Position numbers and translations under genes: made by a program. From contig NZ_NVQE01000013.1 of the NCBI RefSeq assembly GCF_002591975.1, forward strand, positions 81,096 through 145,095: DNA of 64,000 bases. Reading direction: 5' to 3'. This document shows, one piece after another, positions 48,705 to 56,841 of the stretch. A model generated the notes under the pieces. The model worked only from the letters and a program-made list of their open reading frames with translations, made no database searches and was not told the DNA's origin. This DNA comes from Mycobacterium neglectum. GTDB taxonomy: Bacteria > Actinomycetota > Actinomycetes > Mycobacteriales > Mycobacteriaceae. Numbering within the stretch: position 1 is the stretch's first letter; every line of letters begins with the position of its first letter.

Positions 48705-51700
48705 TCAGGACACCGGAACTTCGCGGGGTTCCTCCGAAACTTCGTGCGATGAGAGCAGTTCGGAAATCCGATCCGACACCGCCGCAGCCGTCGGGTACTC
48801 CCACAGCAGAGTCGGAGGCAGCGACAGCCCTGTCTGCTTCTCCAGCTGGCGCAGCAATCCCACCGTCATGATCGAGTCGACACCGATCTCCACCAGCGGC
48901 AGGCCGGTGTCCACATCGCCATCCTGGAGTCCGAGCTGGGCCGATACCGCCGCGATCACACACTCGACCACCCGCTGGGGGTCCGGTTCGCCGTCGTTTC
49001 CTGCGAAACTGCCCGGCATTGAGTCCGAAGCAGTCGAGTCGTCGACCTCGACAGGTACCACGTCAGCGAGCATCGGTACGGCCGTGGCTCCCGGAAGAAC
49101 CGGCAGTACAACGACATTCGATTGACCATCGCGCATGGCAAGGTCCAGCGCGCGGACCGCTTCGTCCGCGGCGATGGTACCCATACCGAGCGCGTCGAGT
49201 TGTGCCGCGACGAAACCTGACGTCGAGCCCATCCCCAACCCCCGCCAGGCAGTCCACGCGATGCTGACGGTGCGGTCGCCGAGGCGTCGGCGATGACGGG
49301 CCATGACGTCGAGGAACGAGTTGGCGCACGCGTACGCGCCCTGCCCGGGGAAGCCCGCGAGATATCCGCACGACGAGAACAGCACCATCCAGTCCAGCTG
49401 TTCGGGCGGGAAGACCTCGTGCAACGTCAACGTGCCGTCGACCTTCGGGTGCATGGCTGCCTCGAAGTCTGCCGGACTCGTGTTGACAAGCAGCGCACCG
49501 GCTTCCACTCCGGCGGCGTGAATGACACCCCGCACCGGTGGCAGATCCCGTAGCGCGGCGCGCAGCGTATCGGCGGCACCGGGCGCGCCGATGTCGAGTG
49601 GCAGGACGTGCACGGACACGCCGCGTTCCTCGAGTGCGGCGACGGTGCGGATCAGTTCGGAATCACCTGCGTCGCGCCACTGCGACCGGTCGGGCATGCC
49701 GGCGCGAGACAGCAGCACCAGTCGCCGGGCACCGATGTCTGCGAGCCGCTGGGCCATCCGCAGCCCGAGAACACCTGTGCCGCCGGTGATCAGGTACGTG
49801 CCGCCCGCCGAACACTGCATGGGTTTGCCGGCCCCGCGCCCGGCGAACGCCAACCGGGCCGCCTTGGCGTCCCCGTCGCGCATCACGACGACCGGATGAC
49901 CGCGAAGCGAGGCCAGTGCGCCGACCGGCAGTTTCGTATCGCCCACGTCGAGCACTCCGCCGAAGATCTTGGGATGCTCGGCGGCAGCGACTCTGGCCAG
50001 ACCCCACAGCGGCGCGTGGACCACATTGCCGCCTTCGTGCACCCGCTGGGTGAGCACCCATACCCGCGCCTTCGCGCCGCGGTCGAGCACGTGCCGCAAC
50101 GTCTGCATCACGACGGCCACCGACTTCTGCGGTGAGTCGTGGCCGCGGGGCAACACCAGCACCACGGCGTCGCGGTCCAACTCGGCCTCGGTCGCCTCGA
50201 TCTCGGCCGGTTCGGCATATGTCGCGTACCGCACGTCGGCCGCGTCGAGGTCGCGCGCCACGAAGCACCGGGTGTCGGGGTCACCACCGACGACGAATAC
50301 CGCTGACGGTCGATCGTCCTCGCGCCATCCGACCGAATGCCACGTGACGTGATGCAGCATCCGCGAAAGGTCGCTGCCCGCCGGGTTTTCGAGCTCTTCG
50401 AACGACATTCCGGTGAGCGATGCGCGGACGGCGCCCGACTCCTCGGCGATCAGCACGTCGGTGGTGGTGGTTCCGGTCCGCCGTCGGACGTGCAGCACGG
50501 CCACCGCTGGCGGACGGCCGTACACCTGCACACGCTCTATCCGTGCGGGCATCCGCAGTCGCGGTGGACCGTCGAATATGGTGGAGGCGGCGGACGTCGC
50601 CGCATCCAGCAGCGGCGCCCACGTGTCGGGCACTGACCGGTCGCCGTTGGCCGCGACCCGCGCGATGAGCTCTGAGTCGCCGCGCAGCAATTCGACGATT
50701 TCCCAATCGAATCCCATGGCTGCCACGCCGAGTGTCGCCAAGGTGTCCACGACGTGGTTCGACGACAGGGTTTCTGGGCACCGCGCCTTGGCGGCGGACT
50801 CGTCGAGCACCTGCCCCAGGAGATCCTCGATGTCGTCGTCGGCCGCCGCCACCGCGCTGCTGTGCGTGAGCCAGCCCCCCTCCTCGGCGGACTCGGTGTC
50901 GTCCACCAAACGGGTCGAAAGGGTGAGGCCGCGGTCCTGGAGGACGACCTGCACATCGCGGGCCCGGCTCGGCGCCACGGGTGTGCGCAGCCGGACGTCG
51001 ACGAGGTCGGTGCCAGACCGGCCGGAGCGGGTGTTCAGATTGGCGACGACGCCCAGGAAAGTATTCAGAATCACTGCAGCAGGGACGATTTCCGTGTTCT
51101 GCAGAGGATGGCTCCCAGGGTACGGCCGGTTGCTCATGTCCAGCCGTGTCTGCCACATCGTGGACGCGACGGCCCCGGTCACGTCCATCCGTCCGCCGAG
51201 CAGGGTGTGACTGTCGACGTCATGTACACCGCGGCCGCCGGGAGGAGGTGTCGGCGTGCGCCAGAAGTGCCGATGCTGCCACTGCGTGACCGGCAGCGCA
51301 TCGGCCCAGGGCGCCGATGCGTCGATGCCGTGGCTGACAGGCGCGCCGTTGCAGTACAGGGAGCCCACCGCGGCGGCCACCGACTGTAGCTCTTCACGGT
51401 CGCGGCGGAGCACCGGAACGACCGCGTGCTCGTCGATTCCCGTGTGGGTCAACGTCTCGACAACCGAATGCGCGACCACCGGATGAGCGGACACCTCCAG
51501 GAACAGCCGATGACCATCCTCGGCCGCGGCCGTCACCGCCTCCGCGAAGCGCACGCGATCACGCAGATTGGCCACCCAGTAGTTCTGGTCGCGCGGTGCC
51601 GTCGAGCGCGGATCACAAAGTGCCGTTGTGTACAAAGGGATTTCGGCAGGACGAGACGGTGGCAGCGCGGCCGTGAGTCGCCCGAGTTCTGCGGTGAGAG

Positions 51701-53894
51701 CGTCCATCGCGGGGCTGTGAAATGCCACGTCGGTGTTGACGCGGCGGATCATCACGCCTTCGTCGGTCCAGACTTGGCAGATCTGCTCGACGGCGCTGAC
51801 CGTGCCGGACACCACGGTCGATGCCGGTGAGGCGCTGATTGCCGCAACCACGTTGCGATGCCCGTGCAACCTACGTTCGGCTTCGGTGAAGGGCAATCGC
51901 ACCAATGCCATCGCGCCGTTGCCCATCACCGACTGGAATCCGCGTGCCCGATAACACGCCACCGCCGCGCCCACCGTCAGGTCGAACACGCCCGCCGTCA
52001 CGCACGCGGCGACTTCGCCGACCGAATGGCCGATGACCGCAGCGGGTGTCACACCCCGCTCGCGCAGCACGGCGGCGAGGCCTACCTGCATCGCAAATGT
52101 CAAGGCCTGCACCCGGTCTGTGCCGCCGAGCTCGCCGGCGCGCAGTGCGTCGCGTGCACAGAATCCCAGCTCCTCGCGGAACACCGGATCGATCGCGTCG
52201 ATGACCGCGGCGAACACAGCCTCGCGTTCGAGAAGCTGCCGGCCCATTCCCGCCCAGTGCGATCCGTGCCCGGAGAACACCCATACCGCGCCGTCGGCCG
52301 CAGCCGGCAGCGCGGTTCCGGTCACGACAAGTGGGTCGGCCTTGTCGTTGGCGAGCGCGCTCAGCCCGGCTACCACGCCGTCGATGTCGTCGGCAACCAC
52401 TGCGGCCCTTGCTGATTCGTGTGAGCGGCGCGCCCACGACGTCGCGGCCACACGATCGAGTTCGTCGTCTCTGGCGCGTAAGTGATCGGCCAGCACCCCG
52501 GCCTGGGTACGCAGCCGGACGGAGGACCGCGCCGATATCGGTACCACCGTCGGCGAAGGGTGTGCAGCAGCCTCGGTGGGCGGCGTCTGGTTCGCAGGCG
52601 CTTCCTCGAGCAGGATGTGGGCGATCGTGCCGCCGTAGCCGTAGCTGCATACCGCGGCACGACGCGGCGCGGCGTCGGTGCGCACCCACGGCTCGACCGA
52701 CGTCGGCACCTGCAGCCCGCTGTTCGCCCAATCAACATTAGGCGTAAGGGTTTTCAGGCCAGCGGTCGGCGGGATGGCTTCGTGGTGCAGCGCCAGCGCG
52801 GCCTTGATGAGACCGACGACGCCGGCCCCACCCTCGAGGTGGCCCACGTTGGGCTTCACCGATCCGATTCGGCATGGCGCGTCCGCTGGGCGATCGACCC
52901 CGTAGACCGAGGCCAGCGCCCGGACCTCGGTGGGATCGCCGCTCGGGGTGCCGGTGCCGTGCGCCTCGACGAAGTCGACGCTCGCCGGTGGCACACCCGC
53001 CGATTCGCATGCGCGCGCGAACATGTCTGCTTGGGCGTCGCCGTTGGGTGACATGATGCCCACCGTGCGGCCGTCCTGCGCGATCGCACCGCCGCGCACG
53101 AGGGCGAGCACCCGGTCGCCGTCGCGGACCGCGTCGGCGAGGCGTTTGAGCACCACCACCGCCGCACCCTCGCCGCGACCGTAGCCGTCGGCGCTTGCGT
53201 CGAACGTCTTGCAACGCCCATCCGGAGCGGTGGCGCCGGCCTCGTCGAGCACCCGGGTCAATCCCGGACCGATCAGCGCGCTGACGCCGCCGGCCAGTGC
53301 CAGCGATGTCTCGCCCGCCCTAAGCATCTGGCATGCCTGATGCACCGCCACCAGCGATGCCGCGCATGCGGCGTCCAGCGCAACGCTCGGACCCCGCAGA
53401 TCGAGCAGATGGGACACGCGGTTGGCGATTCCGCACAATGACGTGCCGATCCCGGTCCAGGCCTCGATACCCGGCAGATCCTCCATGATCAACTTGCCGT
53501 AGTCGTCGGAGTTGACGCCCATGAGAACTGCGGTGTCGCTGCCCGCCAGCGTCCGCGGCGGCACACCGGCGTGTTCGAGCGCTTCCCAGCTCACTTCGAG
53601 CGTCAGCCGTTGCTGTGGATCCATCAGTTCCGCTTCTCGCGGGGACACCCCGAAGAACTCGGCGTCGAACCCGGCGAGATCGTCGAGGAAGGTGCCCCAC
53701 CGCGTGGTTTCTTTCAGCACCGCAGCGTTGCGCGGGTCCCGGCGCAGGTAGGGCTCCCAGCGCTCCTCCGGTACCTCGCGGACGTCGCTTCGGCCCTCGG
53801 TCAGAAAGGTCCAGAACTGCGCGGGGTCGTTGACGCCGCCGCCAAGGCGGCAGCCGATGCCGACAATTGCGATCGGTTCAGGGTCAGCGGCCAT
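48705..53894 (-). CDS. Iterative type I polyketide synthase of the 6-methylsalicylic acid synthase type
   Basis: 1729 residues, KS-AT-TH/DH-core-KR-ACP without thioesterase. KS: Cys177 (DAACAAS), His312 (EAHGTGT), His352 (GHLEGGAG). AT: Ser624 (GHSVGEVAAC) and a VAFHSPAMD motif of malonyl-specific domains. TH/DH: His929 in PYPGSHPLQNTEIVPAAV, a near match to the 6-MSA synthase block (HPLHGTEIVPAA) with Gly replaced by Asn933. The core GVAAMGFDWEIVELLRGD and APLLDAATSAASTIF also follow that family. KR: YLITGGTGVLG, Tyr1521. ACP: Ser1674 (IGVDSIMTVGLL). Length and order match 6-MSA/orsellinate-type synthases. It probably makes 6-methylsalicylate from acetyl- and malonyl-CoA for MbtA. An IdeR-like box precedes it. 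An orsellinate or naphthoate product is less likely but not excluded. Confidence 0.88.
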   Translation of the reverse strand: MAADPEPIAIVGIGCRLGGGVNDPAQFWTFLTEGRSDVREVPEERWEPYLRRDPRNAAVLKETTRWGTFLDDLAGFDAEFFGVSPREAELMDPQQRLTLEVSWEALEHAGVPPRTLAGSDTAVLMGVNSDDYGKLIMEDLPGIEAWTGIGTSLCGIANRVSHLLDLRGPSVALDAACAASLVAVHQACQMLRAGETSLALAGGVSALIGPGLTRVLDEAGATAPDGRCKTFDASADGYGRGEGAAVVVLKRLADAVRDGDRVLALVRGGAIAQDGRTVGIMSPNGDAQADMFARACESAGVPPASVDFVEAHGTGTPSGDPTEVRALASVYGVDRPADAPCRIGSVKPNVGHLEGGAGVVGLIKAALALHHEAIPPTAGLKTLTPNVDWANSGLQVPTSVEPWVRTDAAPRRAAVCSYGYGGTIAHILLEEAPANQTPPTEAAAHPSPTVVPISARSSVRLRTQAGVLADHLRARDDELDRVAATSWARRSHESARAAVVADDIDGVVAGLSALANDKADPLVVTGTALPAAADGAVWVFSGHGSHWAGMGRQLLEREAVFAAVIDAIDPVFREELGFCARDALRAGELGGTDRVQALTFAMQVGLAAVLRERGVTPAAVIGHSVGEVAACVTAGVFDLTVGAAVACYRARGFQSVMGNGAMALVRLPFTEAERRLHGHRNVVAAISASPASTVVSGTVSAVEQICQVWTDEGVMIRRVNTDVAFHSPAMDALTAELGRLTAALPPSRPAEIPLYTTALCDPRSTAPRDQNYWVANLRDRVRFAEAVTAAAEDGHRLFLEVSAHPVVAHSVVETLTHTGIDEHAVVPVLRRDREELQSVAAAVGSLYCNGAPVSHGIDASAPWADALPVTQWQHRHFWRTPTPPPGGRGVHDVDSHTLLGGRMDVTGAVASTMWQTRLDMSNRPYPGSHPLQNTEIVPAAVILNTFLGVVANLNTRSGRSGTDLVDVRLRTPVAPSRARDVQVVLQDRGLTLSTRLVDDTESAEEGGWLTHSSAVAAADDDIEDLLGQVLDESAAKARCPETLSSNHVVDTLATLGVAAMGFDWEIVELLRGDSELIARVAANGDRSVPDTWAPLLDAATSAASTIFDGPPRLRMPARIERVQVYGRPPAVAVLHVRRRTGTTTTDVLIAEESGAVRASLTGMSFEELENPAGSDLSRMLHHVTWHSVGWREDDRPSAVFVVGGDPDTRCFVARDLDAADVRYATYAEPAEIEATEAELDRDAVVLVLPRGHDSPQKSVAVVMQTLRHVLDRGAKARVWVLTQRVHEGGNVVHAPLWGLARVAAAEHPKIFGGVLDVGDTKLPVGALASLRGHPVVVMRDGDAKAARLAFAGRGAGKPMQCSAGGTYLITGGTGVLGLRMAQRLADIGARRLVLLSRAGMPDRSQWRDAGDSELIRTVAALEERGVSVHVLPLDIGAPGAADTLRAALRDLPPVRGVIHAAGVEAGALLVNTSPADFEAAMHPKVDGTLTLHEVFPPEQLDWMVLFSSCGYLAGFPGQGAYACANSFLDVMARHRRRLGDRTVSIAWTAWRGLGMGSTSGFVAAQLDALGMGTIAADEAVRALDLAMRDGQSNVVVLPVLPGATAVPMLADVVPVEVDDSTASDSMPGSFAGNDGEPDPQRVVECVIAAVSAQLGLQDGDVDTGLPLVEIGVDSIMTVGLLRQLEKQTGLSLPPTLLWEYPTAAAVSDRISELLSSHEVSEEPREVPVS

Positions 53895-53921
53895 GTCAGC
53901 GGAACCCTGGACGCTTGGAAG

Positions 53922-53940
53922 TCTGGCTAGCCTTGCCTAA
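53922..53940 (-). promoter_or_regulatory. IdeR-type iron box upstream of the 6-MSA-synthase-like PKS
   Basis: On the minus strand TTAGGCAAGGCTAGCCAGA matches the recalled IdeR consensus at 14 of 19 positions, including TTAGG and AGGCTA. It lies 27 bp before the PKS ATG. The rest of the 186-bp gap to the anti-sigma gene shows nothing recognisable. This places the PKS under the same iron control as the mbt genes. Confidence 0.8.
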
Positions 53941-54080
53941 CAAACCCCACGACATACCGGCCATCCTGGCACACGTGGCCCCGCTTTTGGTCTTTACGCA
54001 GGGCCTACGGAGTGACCATGAGGGTGGCGCCGATCACGTTTGGAAGTGCTTGCACCGTCGTCAAATTCGTCGGACAGCAC

Positions 54081-54779
54081 TCAAAGCGTGGTGACTGCCA
54101 GCGGTTCACCGGTACCGGACACCCGAATGTCGACGGTGCGGATCTCCGAAGTCGGAACACTCGTCGCCGCCGATAGTCCGGTGGCTTCGTCTCCTGCCGG
54201 TCGCCATGAGCCCACCACCATCTGCTCGCCGCTGTTCGTCGTTACGACGATGTCGTAGCTCTCGACGTCGCGCGCCCAGTCCTTGGTGTATTCGCAGGCC
54301 CAGTTCAGCTCGGTGCCCCACTTCTTCTCGGTAACCGCAAGCTGGGCGGTGAGGCCGGGGCGCGACCCGGGCTGCATCGGCGCCATCGCCACGGTCTGCA
54401 CCGACCCCGTCGTGCGTGGAAAGACCGTCGCGCCGACCACTCCGCCGACGATCGCCATGGCCGCGGCGGCCGCGACCACCACGGCGAGGACTCCACGCCG
54501 GGATCGCCGCTGCCGCTCCGCCGCCTGAGCAAACGACGCGACGTTGTCATGGCGATCCTGGTCCGGCGGGGTGCCCGCGAGGTCGGTCAACGCCAGCGCC
54601 TCTTCGGGGCTGAGCACGTCGAGAATGTCGGGCATCCCGGCCAGGTCGTTCAACTCAGCGCTCCGCAGCGGGTTCGTGGCGAGATAGTCCTCGTAGGTCC
54701 GCCGCTCCTCGGAGTTCAACGCGCCGAGGACGTAGGCGGCATCCCACTCGGCCAGGTCGTCGGGTCTGTTCTCAGTCAC
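54081..54779 (-). CDS. Anti-sigma factor (RslA/RskA-like, no zinc motif)
   Basis: 232 residues from the GTG at 54779, overlapping the sigma-factor stop by 8 bp. N-terminal anti-sigma domain (LAEWDAAYVLGALNSEERRTYEDYL), one transmembrane helix about residues 97-117 (VLAVVVAAAAAMAIVGGVVG) and an extracytoplasmic RskA-type beta domain (KKWGTELNWACEYTKDWARD, VVGSWRPAGDEATGLSAA). The HxxxCxxC zinc motif of RslA is absent: where RslA has CPEC the sequence reads NPLRSAE. Redox release of the sigma factor through zinc cysteines is therefore unlikely, and regulated proteolysis is the probable signal route. Confidence 0.8.
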   Translation of the reverse strand: MTENRPDDLAEWDAAYVLGALNSEERRTYEDYLATNPLRSAELNDLAGMPDILDVLSPEEALALTDLAGTPPDQDRHDNVASFAQAAERQRRSRRGVLAVVVAAAAAMAIVGGVVGATVFPRTTGSVQTVAMAPMQPGSRPGLTAQLAVTEKKWGTELNWACEYTKDWARDVESYDIVVTTNSGEQMVVGSWRPAGDEATGLSAATSVPTSEIRTVDIRVSGTGEPLAVTTL

Positions 54780-55287
54780 GGCCAACCCCCCTTTCCTGCA
54801 ACGCAATTCGTAGCGCGCGTAGCGCATAGTGAAGTCTGGACTTGACCGTGCCCTCGGGAATTTGTTCCTGGGCGGCGATGTCGGCCACGGTCTGGCCGAG
54901 GTAATAGGCGCGCACGATCGCATTGCGGTGGTCGCCGGACAGCGACTTCAGCGCATCGGCCAGCACCCACTTGTCGACCGCAGGTCCGATCGCATCCAGG
55001 GACGGCCGCTCGGGAAGGTTGTCGCTCTGCAGTTCCCTGGTGAACCGGGCGCTGCGCCGGTCGTCGATCACGAGATTGCGGGCGACGGTGAACAGCCATG
55101 CCCGCGCCGATTCGCTCGACTGCGCGAGAATGTCGGGTTTACGCCAGAGCCGCAGCAGCGACTCCTGCACGACATCCTCCGCGAACGGCATGTCACCCCT
55201 CGTCAAACGCAGTACATAGCGCAGCAGGTCCCGGCTATGGGCGTCGTGGATCGCTCGCAGGAGCGCGGCCTGATCAGGATCGGTCAT
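54772..55287 (-). CDS. sigL: ECF RNA polymerase sigma factor, SigL-like
   Basis: 171 residues from the ATG at 55287 (MTDPDQAALLRAIHDAHSRD). Region 2 reads LRYVLRLTRGDMPFAEDVVQESLLRLWRKP and SARAWLFTVARNLVIDDRRSARF; region 4 reads LSGDHRNAIVRAYYLGQTVADIAAQEQIPEGTVKSRLHYALRALR. Strong resemblance to mycobacterial SigL as I recall it. It is coupled to a membrane anti-sigma gene, and a SigL-type promoter precedes it, implying autoregulation. It may be a paralogue rather than the orthologue of M. tuberculosis sigL, since the genomic position differs. Confidence 0.8.
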   Translation of the reverse strand: MTDPDQAALLRAIHDAHSRDLLRYVLRLTRGDMPFAEDVVQESLLRLWRKPDILAQSSESARAWLFTVARNLVIDDRRSARFTRELQSDNLPERPSLDAIGPAVDKWVLADALKSLSGDHRNAIVRAYYLGQTVADIAAQEQIPEGTVKSRLHYALRALRIALQERGVGRD

Positions 55288-55334
55288 ATCCCATGCACCG
55301 CCGCATTCCTCGCTTTCCGTCGTCGTCGCACAAC

Positions 55335-55363
55335 ACAACGGATTACCACCGCAGAATCGTTCA
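55335..55363 (-). promoter_or_regulatory. SigL-type autoregulatory promoter
   Basis: On the minus strand TGAACG (55363-55358) and CGTTGT (55340-55335) with a 17-bp spacer, close to the recalled SigL consensus TGAACC-N16-17-CGTGTC. It would start transcription about 40 bp before the sigma ATG. Confidence 0.5.
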
Positions 55364-55379
55364 ATCGGGCTGCCGATCG

Positions 55380-56648
55380 TCAGTCAAGCAGAGTGCGGAC
55401 CACTGCGTCGGCCAACAGCCGACCTGGGTCGGTGAGGATCAAATGGTCGCCGTCGCGGGTCAGCAGCCCGTCCTCGATCACCGTCTGGGCCCGCCGTTGT
55501 TCCGCCTCGTTCAGAGCCGTCACGGGCAGCCCGTCGCGCAACCGCACCCGCAACATGACGTCCTCGGTGTGCAGTGCGCACGAGTCGAGCCGCTCGAAAT
55601 CGGCCACCGGCAGCAGCCCGTCATCCAGCGCCTGTGCATACGCGTTGGGGTGCTTCACATTCCACCACCGGGTGGAGTCGACGTAGCCGTGCGCTCCGGG
55701 TCCGGCGCCCCACCATTCGCCGCCGTTCCAGTAGCCGACGTTGTGCCGGCACTCGCCGCCGGGCAGGCACCAGTTGGAGACCTCATACCAACCCAGACCC
55801 GCCGCGGACAGCCGCGCATCGATCAACTCGTAGCGGTGCGCGAGCTCGTCGTTGTCGGGTGCGCGGACCTCGCCGCGCCGCACTCGGCGGGCCAACGCCG
55901 TGCCGTCCTCGACCACCAGGGCGTACGCCGAAACATGATCGACACGGGCCTCGACCGCGGCGTCCACCGAGCGCAGCAGGTCGTCGTCGGTCTCCCCCGG
56001 CGTGCCGTAGATGAGGTCGAGGTTCACGTGCTCGAAGCCCGCCGCGATGGCATCGCGCGCCGCCTCGAGTGCCCGGCCCGGTGAGTGGACCCGGTCCAGC
56101 ACCGCGAGGACGTGCGGTGCCACCGATTGCATACCAAGCGATACCCGAGTGAAGCCGGCCGTCCGCAGGTGCTCGAACAGCTGCGGGGAGGTGGATTCGG
56201 GGTTCGCCTCGGTGGTGACCTCAGCATCGGCGGCGAGGGTGAAATGGCTGCGTATCGCGTCCAGCACCGATGTCAGGCCGGGGGCGCCGAGCAGCGAGGG
56301 GGTACCTCCCCCGACGAACACGGTGTCGACGGCCGGAGCCGCCCGGCCGGCGACATCGGGCTGCCGAGCCGCCCGGCCGGCGACATCGGGCTCCGGAGCC
56401 GCCCGGCCGGAGACATCGGGCTGCCGAGCCGCCCCCAACCGGTTGGCGGCCAGGGCCAGCTCGGCTCGCAGCGCCTCGAGCCAGCCGTCAGGATTCGCAC
56501 CGCCCAGTTCAGCGGGCGTATAGGTGTTGAAGTCGCAATAGCCGCAGCGCGCGGCGCAGAACGGCACGTGAACATAGATGCCGAATGCGCGACCCGGCGT
56601 CAGCGCCAAGCCGGGCAGTTCGCATGCACCTGCCGTTCGGACTGTCAT
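55380..56648 (-). CDS. hemW: HemW-like radical SAM heme chaperone with a repeat insertion
   Basis: Radical SAM protein of the HemW/HemN family, thought to insert heme into respiratory proteins. 422 residues from the ATG at 56648. The [4Fe-4S] motif CAARCGYC is near residue 30, then FVGGGTPSLL, VSLGMQSVAPHVL and NLDLIYGTPGETDDDL. About 33 residues between LAANRLGA and AVDTVFVGGG (72-104) are made of tandem 10-residue repeats (RQPDVAGRAA/PEPDVAGRAA) encoded by the 30-bp repeat. The M. tuberculosis homologue, as recalled, goes straight from RLGA to HTVFVGGG. The insertion is in frame and probably lies in a surface loop. Confidence 0.9.
   Translation of the reverse strand: MTVRTAGACELPGLALTPGRAFGIYVHVPFCAARCGYCDFNTYTPAELGGANPDGWLEALRAELALAANRLGAARQPDVSGRAAPEPDVAGRAARQPDVAGRAAPAVDTVFVGGGTPSLLGAPGLTSVLDAIRSHFTLAADAEVTTEANPESTSPQLFEHLRTAGFTRVSLGMQSVAPHVLAVLDRVHSPGRALEAARDAIAAGFEHVNLDLIYGTPGETDDDLLRSVDAAVEARVDHVSAYALVVEDGTALARRVRRGEVRAPDNDELAHRYELIDARLSAAGLGWYEVSNWCLPGGECRHNVGYWNGGEWWGAGPGAHGYVDSTRWWNVKHPNAYAQALDDGLLPVADFERLDSCALHTEDVMLRVRLRDGLPVTALNEAEQRRAQTVIEDGLLTRDGDHLILTDPGRLLADAVVRTLLD
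56336..56435 (+). repeat. 30-bp tandem repeat inside hemW (three and a third copies)
   Basis: Units at 56336-56365, 56366-56395, 56396-56425 and the partial 56426-56435; shared core GAGCCGCCCGGCCGGCGACA with CATCGGGCT following. Units differ at one to three positions. There are no unique spacers, so this is a minisatellite and not a CRISPR array. On the opposite strand it matches the two-unit repeat at 17781-17840 at about 26 of 30 positions and keeps the same reading phase. Confidence 0.85.
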
Positions 56649-56742
56649 GCAGCTAGCTTCCCAGATCCCGGCTTCTGCTCACCGTGAGCGCAAATCCAGG
56701 CCGGTTAGGGCATATGTCGGTCAGCGTGGCACAATTGACCGC

Positions 56743-56838
56743 GTGAAGTCCGCCCGCATCTTCCCCCAGCGCGTCTCGCTGGTCGTGCGGCGTCATGTCG
56801 ACTTCAAGCGCGTATGTAGCTGTTGTTGTCTGCCTTGA
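56743..56838 (+). CDS. Poly-cysteine leader peptide upstream of sirA
   Basis: 31-codon ORF starting GTG at 56743 and ending VCSCCCLP before the stop, with four Cys codons at 56815-56829. CACAAT (56730-56735) is a likely -10 with the start close to the GTG, so translation is leaderless. Such Cys-rich leaderless ORFs upstream of sulfur operons act as cysteine-responsive attenuators in mycobacteria (known for this locus type, recalled). Scarce Cys-tRNA would stall the ribosome at the Cys cluster and change the downstream RNA fold. Confidence 0.8.
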   Translation: MKSARIFPQRVSLVVRRHVDFKRVCSCCCLP

Positions 56839-56841
56839 CGC

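Noticed and set aside
48705..53894. Reading the PKS as a mycobacterial cell-wall lipid synthase (Pks type)
   Set aside because: There is no enoylreductase or methylmalonyl-type AT motif, and the TH/DH and core segments follow 6-MSA synthases; the iron box and position beside mbtA also argue against it.
53895..54080. SigL-type promoter controlling the PKS
   Set aside because: No TGAAC-N16/17-CGT arrangement was found on the minus strand; the IdeR-like box is the only clear signal.
56336..56435. Tandem 30-bp repeats resembling a short CRISPR array
   Set aside because: Units are directly adjacent with no spacers, and they lie in frame inside hemW.
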